NCBI RefSeq assembly: GCF_009830285.1
Contig: NZ_WUQX01000001.1
Coordinates: 4,960,501-5,024,500 of the forward strand
Source of the DNA: Sporofaciens musculi
GTDB lineage: Bacteria > Bacillota > Clostridia > Lachnospirales > Lachnospiraceae
Direction: 5' to 3'
Length of the DNA stretch: 64,000 bases
Part shown: one piece after another, positions 1 through 8,395 of the stretch
How the letters are laid out: each line of letters opens with the position of its first letter
Position numbering within the stretch: the first letter of the stretch is position 1
The notes under the pieces: generated by a model
Database searches by the model: none
Told to the model about the DNA's origin: nothing
The model's input: the letters and a program-made list of their open reading frames with translations, nothing else
Made by a program: the position numbers and the translations under genes

Positions 1-10
1 TAAAAGCATT

Positions 11-35
11 AAAAAAAGAGCCGTTTTCCGGCTCT
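11..35 (-). terminator. Intrinsic terminator, minus strand
   Basis: A perfect 7-bp stem AGAGCCG/CGGCTCT with a 5-nt loop is followed on the minus strand by seven T residues. It probably ends the transcript of the Na/Pi cotransporter gene, whose stop is about 240 bases upstream in that direction. If so, the 3' end of that transcript is antisense to the small plus-strand ORF at 45-272. Confidence 0.75.
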
Positions 36-44
36 CATTGCGGC

Positions 45-272
45 ATGCGCTATTACTTGACTACTGAAAATGATGTGCTTACTGCATATCTCTATCCGGA
101 GCCCTGGTGCTTTGAAGCAACCCAGGAGGACCAGAAGGAGAGAAAGGAATTTCCCTTCACCCAGGAGGGGCTTGACGACGCCATCTCCTGGATGAACCAG
201 CGGTATGAGGCGGACCGTGACCACTGGGAGCACATCAGTAAGGAACAGATGCGTATCTTTCTTGAAACCTAG
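45..272 (+). CDS. Small conserved-looking hypothetical protein (75 aa)
   Basis: An acidic, aromatic-rich 75-residue protein that starts MRYYLTTENDVL and carries the stretch YPEPWCF near residues 17-23. Composition and codon use look coding, unlike the antisense ORF. I recognise no domain and assign no function. No ribosome site precedes the ATG at 45, and the frame is open back to base 3, so the true start may lie outside the window. It converges on the Na/Pi cotransporter gene, with only 4 bases between the two stop codons. Confidence 0.5.
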   Translation: MRYYLTTENDVLTAYLYPEPWCFEATQEDQKERKEFPFTQEGLDDAISWMNQRYEADRDHWEHISKEQMRIFLET

Positions 273-276
273 ATTT

Positions 277-1911
277 TCAGTTTTCAAGCACCTCCTCTGC
301 AATATTACGGGCATGGTCTGAGATACGCTCCAGGCAGACCAATGTATCCAGGAACACAATTCCCGCCTCCGTGTTGCACTGGTTACTTGCCAGACGTTTG
401 ATATGCTTACTGCGAAGTGAAATCTCCAAATCATCCGCCTGTGTTTCCTTCTCTATAACTGTAAGCGCTTTCTCTTTGTTCTGTTCTGCAAACGCTTCAA
501 AAGCATACCTATAGCTGTCCACACACACATCAAACATTTCCTTCAACTGTCTGGTTCCTACCTCTGAAAAGGAAACCTTCTTCTCATGAAGAGTCTCTGC
601 AAATTCGGAAATATTTTCACAGTAATCGCTGATACGCTCAATGTCTGATACCATCTGTAAAAGATGCGCCACTTCCTGGTGCTCTTTCTCACTGACTTGC
701 AGAGAACTAAGCTTAATAGCATATTCTGTAATCCCTGCGCTTAATTTATCTACCGTAGTTTCTTCTTCCTTTAGAAGCTGGATGTCATCTTCTTTCAGTG
801 TAAACAATACATCCTTTGCCACCATCAGGGAATCCTCTACAATCTGGGCCATACGGGCTACCTCTCTGACCGTGGACTGCAAAGCAATCACGGGTGTCTC
901 CAGGATACGGTCGTCCAGAAGTACAATACTCTTATCCTGCGTATCCTCGTCCACTCTGCCAATCTTCTTGGCCAGCTTAATAATCCAGCCGGATACAGGA
1001 AATAGAAGTACGGTGGTGCCAATATTGAACGCTGTGTGAACCATACTAATCTGTGTCTGTGTGATATAACCAAACCCAATCTCCGGATTCACAAACTCAT
1101 AATAGATAATTGCCACGGCACTGAACAGCACAGTACCAATAACGTTGAACAGCAAGTGCATTAACGCCGCTGTCTTGGCATTCTTCTTTGCCCCTAAACT
1201 GGACAGAATCGCCGTCACACAAGTACCGATATTCTGTCCCATAATAATATAAACCGCCGCACTAAACGGAACCAGCCCTGCTGCCGCAAGGCTCTGCAGA
1301 ATACCTACCGATGCGGATGAACTCTGGATTACAGCCGTCACAAATGCACCGGCCAGGATGCCCAGCAGCGGATTGTCCCCAAGAGTGACGAAAATATTAC
1401 AGAAGCTCTCTGACTCCTGCAGGGGTGAAACTGCTGATGACATGGTGGTAATACCGATAAAAAGCAGTCCAAAACCCACGATAATGCTTGCAATCTCCTT
1501 AGAAGACCGGCGTTTCCCAGTCAGCATGATAATAACTCCAAGCATGACGGCAATGGGGGCTAACTTGGAAGGGCTTAGAAACTTTGCCCATTCTACCGCA
1601 GATACCAGCCATCCTGTTACGGTCGTACCGATATTGGCGCCCATTATTACGCCCATAGCTTGTGTCAGATTCATAATCCCTGCATTGACAAATCCAACCA
1701 CCATGACGGTAGTTGCGGACGAGCTTTGGATCACGGCTGTGATTACTGCGCCTAAGAGCACACCCATAAGCTTATTCTTGGTCAGTACTTCCAGCAGGGA
1801 CTTCATCTTGTTGCCTGCTGCATTTTCCAGCCCCTGAGCCATAATCTGCATACCATATATGAACATGCCGAGTCCACCGACAAATGGTATGATAATATCT
1901 AAGTAATTCAT
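277..1911 (-). CDS. Na+/phosphate symporter family protein with C-terminal PhoU-like domain
   Basis: A 544-aa membrane protein of the Na/Pi-cotransporter (NptA/YjbB-like) family. The two inverted halves each carry the family signature: QSSSATT at residues 62-68 and QSSSAS at 195-200. About eight hydrophobic segments span residues 5-320. The last 200 residues are soluble and helical and resemble PhoU. The expected role is sodium-coupled phosphate movement at the cytoplasmic membrane, with the PhoU-like tail as regulator. The start ATG has a GGAGGAAAA ribosome site; a second such site lies 16 bases further upstream. It sits about 200 bp downstream of spoVAE on the same strand, but the hairpins in that gap suggest separate expression. 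Family assignment is firm; transport direction is inference. Confidence 0.9.
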   Translation of the reverse strand: MNYLDIIIPFVGGLGMFIYGMQIMAQGLENAAGNKMKSLLEVLTKNKLMGVLLGAVITAVIQSSSATTVMVVGFVNAGIMNLTQAMGVIMGANIGTTVTGWLVSAVEWAKFLSPSKLAPIAVMLGVIIMLTGKRRSSKEIASIIVGFGLLFIGITTMSSAVSPLQESESFCNIFVTLGDNPLLGILAGAFVTAVIQSSSASVGILQSLAAAGLVPFSAAVYIIMGQNIGTCVTAILSSLGAKKNAKTAALMHLLFNVIGTVLFSAVAIIYYEFVNPEIGFGYITQTQISMVHTAFNIGTTVLLFPVSGWIIKLAKKIGRVDEDTQDKSIVLLDDRILETPVIALQSTVREVARMAQIVEDSLMVAKDVLFTLKEDDIQLLKEEETTVDKLSAGITEYAIKLSSLQVSEKEHQEVAHLLQMVSDIERISDYCENISEFAETLHEKKVSFSEVGTRQLKEMFDVCVDSYRYAFEAFAEQNKEKALTVIEKETQADDLEISLRSKHIKRLASNQCNTEAGIVFLDTLVCLERISDHARNIAEEVLEN

Positions 1912-1952
1912 TATTTTCCTCCCTGGTATTGTTTTCCTCCTAGACTAATGTA

Positions 1953-2018
1953 GCGCCGCCTTCCCTTTCGGACGGCGGCAAAATATGTAACTCCGGAATC
2001 TGTACGGTATGATTCCGG
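1953..2018 (-). other. Two stem-loops in the spoVAE / Na-Pi gap
   Basis: The 205-bp gap contains two strong dyads. One is CCGGAATC/GATTCCGG (1993-2000 with 2011-2018), weakly extended by TATGTA/TACATA. The other is GCCGCC/GGCGGC at about 1954-1979. Neither is followed by a convincing T-tract on either strand. They could end the spoVA transcript or form a leader structure for the phosphate transporter. I cannot match them to a known riboswitch, and I see no clear sigma-A promoter. Confidence 0.4.
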
Positions 2019-2116
2019 ATATACATAAACAAGGTTCTCTCTTACATTACCATCTCTGCACAAAGAAAACAACTACTTTTTTTGGGTCGTGAATCAACCT
2101 TAGCAGGTCTTAACAG

Positions 2117-2473
2117 CTACTTCTTCATTTTCGGCTCAAACACAAGAGATGCCAGATAACTGAACACAAGTGCTGCGGATATCCCTACCGCACTTGCTTT
2201 GAATCCGCCCATGAATATTCCAATGAACCCTTCCTTGTCTACAGCCTCTTTCACACCCTTCCACAAAAGGTTGCCAAAGCCAGTCAATGGCACGCTTGCA
2301 CCGGCACCGGCGAAATCCTGGAAAGGCTGGTAGATATGCAATGCGCCAAGCACCGCTCCGCTGCATACCAGAAGCACCATAACCCGGCCTGGCATCAGTT
2401 TTGTTCTGTCAAGAAGAATCTGTACTAACGCACAGATTACACCTCCAATCCAAAATGCATTTATATAATCCAT
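2117..2473 (-). CDS. spoVAE: Stage V sporulation protein AE
   Basis: A 118-aa hydrophobic protein of the SpoVAC/SpoVAE family, part of the inner-membrane channel that loads dipicolinic acid into the developing spore and releases it at germination. It shows the family features: an N-terminal hairpin of hydrophobic segments, a central SVPLTGFGN stretch like that of SpoVAC, and a C-terminal helix ending FEPKMKK. It lies 25 bp downstream of spoVAD as the last gene of the operon. There is no spoVAEA or spoVAF homologue next to it, consistent with the shorter clostridial spoVA operon. Confidence 0.9.
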   Translation of the reverse strand: MDYINAFWIGGVICALVQILLDRTKLMPGRVMVLLVCSGAVLGALHIYQPFQDFAGAGASVPLTGFGNLLWKGVKEAVDKEGFIGIFMGGFKASAVGISAALVFSYLASLVFEPKMKK

Positions 2474-2498
2474 AACTTCTCTCCTTTGCTTCCCCCCT

Positions 2499-3503
2499 CT
2501 AACAATGCTCTAACACGATTCCGTGGGCAATTCCGGGCACGCTTGAACCTTCGTTATAGCTTACTGTGGACATCAGCGCTCCGGTCGGAACAAACAGTAT
2601 ACGCTTCCACTCGCCCCGATTCAGCTTCGGCAGAATATACGCCGACAACGTGGTGGCAGCACAGCCGCATCCGCTTCCGCCTGCATGGGTATCCTGAGAC
2701 AACTGGTCGAAAATGGTCATTCCGCAGTCCATATGATTTTTTTTGATATCATACCCTTTCCCCCTCATCAAATCAAAGAGAATACTCTGGCCCACATATC
2801 CCAGATCTCCTGTCACAATCCGGTTATAATCATCCGCTGTCCTGTCGAAATCCTCCAGATTTCGGATAATCGTATCACAGGCGGCAGGCGCCATACACGC
2901 CCCCATGTTCTGGGAATCCTTAAGCCCGTAATCCACAATCTTCCCCACAGTCACGCCTGTAATCCGCACATGACTCCGCTTGGTTCCTACGAGAAATGCG
3001 CCGCTTCCCGTAACCGTCCACTGTGCGGATAAGGGTCTCTGGTTCGCATACCCAAGGGGAAAACGAAACTCCTTCTCCGCACTTCCGAAATGGCTTGAAG
3101 TCACAGCAAGCATATATTCCCCATACCCTGCCGCCACACTCATTGACGCAAGGGCAAGCGCTTCTCCCGACGTAGAACACGCCCCAAACAGCCCAAACAT
3201 GGGAATCCCCAATTCCTCCACCCCCATGGAGGTGGCAACTCCCTGGCGCAGAAGATCTCCGCCGAACAGATACCTTACATCCTTCGGCTCAACATGGGCC
3301 TTTCCCATTGCCAGAAGACATGCCTCCTTCTGCATGGTGCTTTCCGCTTCCTCCCATGTATTTTCTCCGAACAAATCCTCCTGCTCTACCATATCAAACA
3401 TCTTCCCCAGAGGGCCTTCTCCCTCCTTCTTCCCCGCAACCGACGCGCTGCTTACCAGATACGGGGACTCTCTAAACGCAATACTTTGCAATCCCTTTAC
3501 CAT
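2499..3503 (-). CDS. spoVAD: Stage V sporulation protein AD
   Basis: A 334-aa thiolase-fold protein, about the usual size for SpoVAD. The family binds dipicolinic acid and works with the SpoVA membrane proteins in its uptake by the forespore. Visible landmarks are FGACSTSGEAL around residues 106-116, the thiolase-like nucleophile region with cysteine, and the glycine-rich HAGGSGCGCAA near the C-terminus. It is soluble, with no signal peptide. It lies between spoVAC and spoVAE with short gaps, which fits operon transcription from the sigma-G-like promoter at 5324-5354. Confidence 0.95.
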   Translation of the reverse strand: MVKGLQSIAFRESPYLVSSASVAGKKEGEGPLGKMFDMVEQEDLFGENTWEEAESTMQKEACLLAMGKAHVEPKDVRYLFGGDLLRQGVATSMGVEELGIPMFGLFGACSTSGEALALASMSVAAGYGEYMLAVTSSHFGSAEKEFRFPLGYANQRPLSAQWTVTGSGAFLVGTKRSHVRITGVTVGKIVDYGLKDSQNMGACMAPAACDTIIRNLEDFDRTADDYNRIVTGDLGYVGQSILFDLMRGKGYDIKKNHMDCGMTIFDQLSQDTHAGGSGCGCAATTLSAYILPKLNRGEWKRILFVPTGALMSTVSYNEGSSVPGIAHGIVLEHC

Positions 3504-3525
3504 TCATCCCTACCTGCCTTTTCTC

Positions 3526-3984
3526 TTAAATCATTCCGCTAATCTTCAAAAGCCAATACCCGAAGCCTAAGACCCAGCTCGTAAATATACCATACAAAAT
3601 TACAGGACCGGCAATCGTAAAAATTTTACATCCGATTCCCATAACCTGCCCCTCCTTCTTATATTCAATCGCTGGTGCTGCAACAGAATTAGCGAACCCA
3701 GTTATGGGAACCAGCGTGCCTGCGCCTCCCCATTTTGCAATACGGGGATAGATATTGAATCCAGTTAAAATAACGCTTAAGACTACCAAAACCATGGATG
3801 TCCATCCACCGCTCATATCCTGATCTAATCCAAGCTTCCCACAGTAGTTTAAGATAGCCTGTCCCACCGTACAGATTACCCCGCCTGCCACAAATGCTTT
3901 CGCCATATTCATCGGCAGATTATGAACTGGCGTTTTCTTCTTGACATAATTTTCATATGCCTGTTGTTGTTTCTGTTTATCCAT
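3526..3984 (-). CDS. spoVAC: Stage V sporulation protein AC
   Basis: A 152-aa membrane protein with a charged N-terminus and four to five hydrophobic segments, including the conserved GAGTLVPITGFANSV motif near residue 90. SpoVAC forms part of the mechanosensitive dipicolinate channel in the spore inner membrane. It is 22 bp upstream of spoVAD and 48 bp downstream of spoVAB on the minus strand. Length and order match clostridial spoVA operons. Confidence 0.95.
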   Translation of the reverse strand: MDKQKQQQAYENYVKKKTPVHNLPMNMAKAFVAGGVICTVGQAILNYCGKLGLDQDMSGGWTSMVLVVLSVILTGFNIYPRIAKWGGAGTLVPITGFANSVAAPAIEYKKEGQVMGIGCKIFTIAGPVILYGIFTSWVLGFGYWLLKISGMI

Positions 3985-4032
3985 TTTCCTCTCCTCCTGG
4001 TTTCATCATTTCCCGCAAGAACAATCCAAAGT

Positions 4033-4446
4033 CTAAAAACGATTAAAAAAGAAGATTAATGCCCCTATTCCTTTTCCCACCGCAACTCCCAGAATCAGAT
4101 ATTGTATTCCCCGCAGTAATTTTACCCTTCGGACAAAAATCGGGAATACATTCAGCATCTCCGCAAGAGCCATAGACCAGCATCCCACAAATATACCGCC
4201 GAACAATCCAAATATCGGCAGAAGCCACGCCCCGAAGGGAATTTGGATTCCATAGATAAAGAATATATTTCCCAGAATTCCTCCCAAAGCCACACTATTT
4301 TCATAGAGAAGAATATGCTCGCCTGTGTGCGTCCTGTCTGCAAAATCTGAAACCACTCCAAGTTCACTGATGAACGAGAACAATCCTCCCGCCACTACCA
4401 TTCCTGCGCTAAGTCCTATGACCGCCATTAGAACCTGTACCCACAT
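4033..4446 (-). CDS. spoVAB: Stage V sporulation protein AB
   Basis: About 137 aa when started at the ATG at 4446 (MWVQVLMAVIGLSAG), which matches the hydrophobic N-terminus of SpoVAB and has a purine-rich AAGGAG upstream. The longer ORF from 4479 would add charged residues atypical for the family. Four to five membrane segments. The gene overlaps the 3' end of spoVAA by 38 bp in another frame, implying translational coupling. Role: inner-membrane component of the SpoVA dipicolinate transport machinery. Confidence 0.85.
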   Translation of the reverse strand: MWVQVLMAVIGLSAGMVVAGGLFSFISELGVVSDFADRTHTGEHILLYENSVALGGILGNIFFIYGIQIPFGAWLLPIFGLFGGIFVGCWSMALAEMLNVFPIFVRRVKLLRGIQYLILGVAVGKGIGALIFFFNRF

Positions 4447-5077
4447 CCAGCTCCTTCTCCTTTCTGGAATATGTCTCAATCAAGGTGGTCTGAATATCAT
4501 TTTCATACAGACGCATCTCAATCTCCATGGGCGTCGGATCCACGGTAAATTTCTTCTTTCCAAAATGATTAAAGAATGTCAGAATTCCGATTACCAGGCC
4601 GATACAGTAGGTCAACTCCAGGATTGTAAAGCCATCTGACTTATGCCCTGTCAACAGTTCGTATATCTGGGAAAATAATTTAGACGTATCGACATCGTTA
4701 TTAAACGCCATAATAGAAAATGCGGCCCCCATGAAGCTGATCATCACCACTGCCGCAAGCTTTGTATAATGAACCGCTCCTCCTGCCGACTTTTGTTCCT
4801 CATAAGTAACAATGAAATCCGTCTCACCGAGATTCTGAACATCAACATTGGGACATTCCTCGTGGATCCGTTCTATCACCTTGAGAATTGAAATTGCAAC
4901 ACGATTCTGATGCTTATCGTCTGTATGGTGAAACGTCAATAATTTCAGGCTTTTAAGCCGAGGAACAATCGCCGGATTCGGACACTCCATCTGGATTACA
5001 TCCCCCAGAGTTACTTCCGGCTTCGTAACCTCCACATCCCTGTCCGCCTTGATATATACCGTCTCGCTGCCCGCCAT
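4409..5077 (-). CDS. spoVAA: Stage V sporulation protein AA
   Basis: A 222-aa protein with an N-terminal soluble domain (residues 1-95) that starts with a beta-rich VYIKADRDVEV region, followed by two membrane segments near residues 105-130 and 150-170. This is the usual SpoVAA plan. It is the first spoVA gene, beginning 2 bases after the stop of the preceding 70-aa membrane protein. Expected role: membrane component of the SpoVA dipicolinate channel. Confidence 0.9.
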   Translation of the reverse strand: MAGSETVYIKADRDVEVTKPEVTLGDVIQMECPNPAIVPRLKSLKLLTFHHTDDKHQNRVAISILKVIERIHEECPNVDVQNLGETDFIVTYEEQKSAGGAVHYTKLAAVVMISFMGAAFSIMAFNNDVDTSKLFSQIYELLTGHKSDGFTILELTYCIGLVIGILTFFNHFGKKKFTVDPTPMEIEMRLYENDIQTTLIETYSRKEKELDVGTGSNGGHRT

Positions 5078-5079
5078 GC

Positions 5080-5292
5080 TTATCCCCTGCTTTCCTGTAA
5101 CCCTGATTTACATGTATCCCATGTCATATAATCACTGTCCTGCCAATCAGCCCCGCGATTCTCCACAAGAGTTCCCTCGTTAATCTTACCGCGACTTTTC
5201 ATATCATTAAAATAATAGATTAGTCCAATCACTACTGCCGCCATTACGACACAAATCAGGCATACCCTGAGTTTTTTCCTTGCATTATCCAT
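5080..5292 (-). CDS. Small single-pass membrane protein between sigF and spoVAA
   Basis: A 70-aa protein with one hydrophobic segment (residues 9-28) after a basic MDNARKKLR start. The C-terminus is hydrophilic and Trp/Asp-rich. The ATG at 5292 with AGGTGG five bases upstream is preferred to the GTG at 5301. I do not recognise a named family. Its place directly behind the sigma-G-like promoter and 2 bp ahead of spoVAA makes it the first cistron of the spoVA transcript and suggests a forespore-membrane role. That role is inference. Confidence 0.75.
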   Translation of the reverse strand: MDNARKKLRVCLICVVMAAVVIGLIYYFNDMKSRGKINEGTLVENRGADWQDSDYMTWDTCKSGLQESRG

Positions 5293-5323
5293 ACTTTCCA
5301 CCTTCTTTATTCCTTTTGGGGAT

Positions 5324-5354
5324 TAGTATGGAGCTTTTCCAAGAAAAATATTCA
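5324..5354 (-). promoter_or_regulatory. Probable sigma-G promoter for the spoVA operon
   Basis: On the minus strand TGAATA (5349-5354) and CATACTA (5324-5330) are separated by 18 bases. Both match the consensus of forespore sigma-G promoters, and spoVA operons are known sigma-G targets in Bacillus. It lies in the 73-bp gap between sigF and the small membrane gene, so the spoVA genes can be expressed separately from the spoIIA operon that reads toward them. Confidence 0.6.
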
Positions 5355-5365
5355 TGGTATGCCTG

Positions 5366-6079
5366 TTATATTCGTTCTCTCAAATTTTTTAAAATTTTCT
5401 TTTCCATTCTTGACACCTGAACCTGAGAAATCCCAAGGGTATCTCCCACTTGAGTCTGGGTCTGGTTCGCAAAATATCTAAGATATATCAATCGCCGTTC
5501 CTCTTTGTCCAGATAGGCCAGAAGCTGCTTCAACAGCAGATGATTCAAAATCTGTTCTTCTTCTCCCTCCTTCTCCTTAAGCTTATCCATCAGCCGCACT
5601 TCCTGTCCCTCTTTCTGGTAAATGGGCTTGTGCAGGGATTCAATCTCCCCACTGGCGTCAAGCGCCTGGGTCAGCTCCTCCGTCTCCACACCAAGCTCTC
5701 CTGCGATCTCTGCCACCGTGGGGTCCCGTCCCCATTTCTCCTGAAGCCTCTCCTGACAGAGATAGGCTTTGTAGGCAAGCTCTTTTAATGAACGACTCAC
5801 TTTAATCATTCCGTCGTCCCTGAGAAAACGCTTAATTTCACCGGAAATCATGGGAACCGCATAGGTGGAAAATTTGACGTCAAAAGACATGTCAAACTTG
5901 TCGATTGCCTTCAACAGACCAATACTCCCAACCTGGAACAAATCCTCAGCCTCCACGCCTCGGTTATAAAATCGCTTAACGATACACCAGACAAGTCCTG
6001 TGTTTTCCTCTACTAACTGTGCTCTCGCTTTTTCATCCCCTTCGTGAGATCTCTGAATCAAAGCGATTGTGTGGTCCAT
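5366..6079 (-). CDS. sigF: RNA polymerase sporulation sigma factor sigma-F
   Basis: A 237-aa sigma-70 family protein. Region 2 holds DLFQVGSIGLLKAIDKFD and region 2.4 the FSTYAVPMISGEIKRFLRDD stretch. The C-terminal helix-turn-helix contains QTQVGDTLGISQVQVSRMEKK. The context settles its identity: it follows spoIIAA and spoIIAB and overlaps spoIIAB by 22 bp. Sigma-F is the first forespore-specific sigma factor; it is held inactive by SpoIIAB and freed by dephosphorylated SpoIIAA. The ATG lies inside the end of spoIIAB, which implies coupled translation. Confidence 0.97.
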   Translation of the reverse strand: MDHTIALIQRSHEGDEKARAQLVEENTGLVWCIVKRFYNRGVEAEDLFQVGSIGLLKAIDKFDMSFDVKFSTYAVPMISGEIKRFLRDDGMIKVSRSLKELAYKAYLCQERLQEKWGRDPTVAEIAGELGVETEELTQALDASGEIESLHKPIYQKEGQEVRLMDKLKEKEGEEEQILNHLLLKQLLAYLDKEERRLIYLRYFANQTQTQVGDTLGISQVQVSRMEKKILKNLRERI

Positions 6080-6513
6080 AGTCTCCGTCCTTTTCCGATT
6101 GTTTTTTCCATCTTTACTGTGGTGCCCTTTCCCGGCGCCGACATTACCTCAAGGCTGTCCATGAAAGCCTCCATAAAGGAGAAGCCCATACCGGACCTGT
6201 CAAGCTCCGGCTTTGTGGTAAAAAGGGGCTCCATCGCCTGTTTCACATCCTCAATTCCCTTGCCCTCATCCTCAATCTCAAGGTACAGCGTCCTGCCCTC
6301 AGTTCGGGCACGGATATGGATGTTATGTATTTCATTTTCATAGCCATGGATAATTGCGTTTGTAACCGCCTCCGATACCGCTGTCTTTACATCAGAAACC
6401 TCCTCCACTGTAGGGTTAAGGGATGTCATAAATGCTGCAACCGTCACACGGGCAAATGATTCGTTGGATGAACGGCTGTCAAAGATTAACTGCATCTCAT
6501 TGGTATGTTCCAT
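6058..6513 (-). CDS. spoIIAB: Anti-sigma-F factor, serine kinase
   Basis: A 151-aa GHKL-type ATPase/kinase. The N box EAVTNAIIHGYEN (residues 48-60), the G1 box DEGKGI and the GMGFSFM G2 region are all present. SpoIIAB binds sigma-F and also phosphorylates SpoIIAA. It starts directly after the spoIIAA stop and overlaps sigF. Length and motif spacing are standard for the family. Confidence 0.97.
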   Translation of the reverse strand: MEHTNEMQLIFDSRSSNESFARVTVAAFMTSLNPTVEEVSDVKTAVSEAVTNAIIHGYENEIHNIHIRARTEGRTLYLEIEDEGKGIEDVKQAMEPLFTTKPELDRSGMGFSFMEAFMDSLEVMSAPGKGTTVKMEKTIGKGRRLWTTQSL

Positions 6514-6831
6514 CTATTCTTCCTCCTCATATATCTGCATGATTTTCGTTACTCCCGACATAGTCAATATCTTCCTCATTCTCTCATTGGTATGCACCGC
6601 ACACACCTCTCCTCCCAGTAAATAGATTCGCTTATAGCGTCCCATAATCACTCCAATCCCTGAGCTGTCCATGAAATTCGTTTCCTTAAAGTCAAAAATC
6701 ACATAGCGGATATGGTTATGCTCAATCAGATGGTCGGATTCCTTGCGGATTTCCTCTGCGTTGTGATGATCCAGCTCATTAGGCAAAAATACTGTCAGGC
6801 AATTTTCCTGTACCTGATATTTCATGTTCAT
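6514..6831 (-). CDS. spoIIAA: Anti-anti-sigma factor SpoIIAA
   Basis: A 105-aa STAS-domain protein. The phosphorylation site is in MDSSGIG (residues 54-60); the second serine corresponds to the residue phosphorylated by SpoIIAB and dephosphorylated by SpoIIE. First gene of the spoIIA operon, with a strong AAAAGGAGG site before the ATG. The upstream 130 bp hold a GAAT-type -10-like sequence, but I cannot find a convincing sigma-H -35. Confidence 0.97.
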   Translation of the reverse strand: MNMKYQVQENCLTVFLPNELDHHNAEEIRKESDHLIEHNHIRYVIFDFKETNFMDSSGIGVIMGRYKRIYLLGGEVCAVHTNERMRKILTMSGVTKIMQIYEEEE

Positions 6832-6887
6832 CCTCCTTTTCTCTTGCCAAGGTTATGATTCTGCTCGTATCTCTTATTTATTTTTAA

Positions 6888-6929
6888 GAAGGAAAAAGGA
6901 TATGCACTTTTGCATATCCTTTTTCCTTC
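6888..6929 (-). terminator. Large hairpin terminator between the TPR gene and spoIIA
   Basis: A perfect 19-bp stem with a 4-base CTTT loop, GAAGGAAAAAGGATATGCA paired with its complement. The 3' arm on the minus strand is U-rich. It lies 33 bp past the TPR gene stop and isolates the TPR/folC operon from spoIIA. Because the stem has A-rich and T-rich halves it could terminate from either side. Confidence 0.8.
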
Positions 6930-6961
6930 GTGTACTATCGTCATATTTATCTGCTGTCTGT

Positions 6962-8374
6962 TTATTCGCTGTCATCTCCGGCTCCCTCACCACCGTTGTC
7001 ACTGTCGCTGCTTCCTTCTCCATCTTCGCTTCCTTCAGCGCCTGCCTCCGCGCCGCTCTGAGCGTCAAGGGCTTCTTTGGCAGTTTGGGCGGCTTCTGTG
7101 TCGGGATAACTTTCTGTCAGCTTCTGGTATTTGAGATTTGCCTGATTCTGATCGCCGCTTTTTTCGTAGGACTGCGCAAGCAGCAGCAAAGCAGCGCCTT
7201 CTTTGTAGCCTTCATCCATCTTCATTACCTGCTCAAGATTGGTGATAGCGGCTGTGTAGTTGGCAACCTCAAAGTTCTCCTGAGAAGTACTATATAGATT
7301 GGCGCATACTCTTGGAAACAGCTCTCCTGCAATCTCATCATAACTCTCTCTGCCCACCGTTCCAAGGGAATCCGGATTCACTTTCAAAAGCTCCTCCACC
7401 ATAGCCGAATCTCCCATATCCTCTGCTCGGAAGTGGGCCGCCATGTTAAGCACAATCTCATAGCTCTCCTGGGTTGAGGATGCTGTTGCCTGCACATTCT
7501 CCGTCTCCTCGCTTGTGGAGCGATATTCCTCCAGCTCCTTTTTCAATGCGCTGATCTGCGCCGTCTGAGTAGCAATCTGATCACTGAATTCCACCGTCTG
7601 ACGGTTGTTCCTCTCCTGACGTGATGCATTAATCGCCGGCATGATTAAAAACCACATAACCGCAACCCCCACCACCAGTCCAAGGGCAATATTAAGGACT
7701 GTGTGCAGACCGGCATTGTCCTTAATACTGTTGGAAACCGGCTGGATTATCGTCTCATTTCCAAGATTATAGGTTACTGTATGCCTGTCCTTCTTCTCCT
7801 TCTCCTTAATCTTGACATTTCTTGCCCGACGAATCTGGTTCAGCTCATGCATACAGCGCAGAGAAAACTCATCCGTAGTATCCAGCTTATACGCCGTCCG
7901 GATAGACTGCCTCGCAAATGTATACTGCTCTGTATGCATATAAATTAATGCCAGAAGCTGATGTGCCTTCACATAGGACGGATGGACTGTCACAGCCTTT
8001 TTAAGCTGGATAATCGCCAGATCCTCACCGTTCTGCCTGCAGTAATCCAAAGACTGGTTGTACCTTTTTGCAGCCTGGTTGATCGCCTCCAGCTCTCCCG
8101 CAGTCTCCCGCATCTTTTGTATGTAATAATTTGCAATATTATCATGAGACTGGAAATTCTTGCTTAAAATCCACTCTACCAGCGCCTCCACCACATCTCC
8201 TCTGCCGTAATAGACCAATCCTAGAAGATTCCTGGATGCAATATTTCCCCTGTTATATTGTAAACTCTTTCTCAAAGACGCGATTGCACCGGATAAATCC
8301 CGAATCTTCGCTTTCTTCAAGCCGTCGTTATACCAGTACATCGACTGGTAGGAAAGCTTTGTTGTATAATCCAT
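6962..8374 (-). CDS. TPR-repeat membrane protein
   Basis: A 470-aa protein. Residues 1-180 are helical TPR-like repeats (SGAIASLRKSLQYN, LAIIQLKKAVTVHP, YTFARQSIRTAYKLD). One membrane segment lies near 225-245. A coiled coil and more TPR units follow (YTAAITNLEQVMKMDEGY, ANLKYQKLTESYP), ending in a low-complexity Gly/Asp/Ser/Glu tail of about 35 residues. The layout suggests a bitopic scaffold with TPRs on both sides of the membrane. No catalytic motif is visible and the partner is unknown. It is the last gene of a run with the 44-aa protein and folC, with GAGGA eight bases before the ATG. Confidence 0.85.
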   Translation of the reverse strand: MDYTTKLSYQSMYWYNDGLKKAKIRDLSGAIASLRKSLQYNRGNIASRNLLGLVYYGRGDVVEALVEWILSKNFQSHDNIANYYIQKMRETAGELEAINQAAKRYNQSLDYCRQNGEDLAIIQLKKAVTVHPSYVKAHQLLALIYMHTEQYTFARQSIRTAYKLDTTDEFSLRCMHELNQIRRARNVKIKEKEKKDRHTVTYNLGNETIIQPVSNSIKDNAGLHTVLNIALGLVVGVAVMWFLIMPAINASRQERNNRQTVEFSDQIATQTAQISALKKELEEYRSTSEETENVQATASSTQESYEIVLNMAAHFRAEDMGDSAMVEELLKVNPDSLGTVGRESYDEIAGELFPRVCANLYSTSQENFEVANYTAAITNLEQVMKMDEGYKEGAALLLLAQSYEKSGDQNQANLKYQKLTESYPDTEAAQTAKEALDAQSGAEAGAEGSEDGEGSSDSDNGGEGAGDDSE

Positions 8375-8395
8375 ACGCGATCCTCTATCCTTCTT

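Noticed and set aside
6874-7068. Minus-strand 64-codon frame between the TPR gene and spoIIA
   Set aside because: It reads through the 19-bp terminator stem and overlaps the TPR gene in another frame; no ribosome site.
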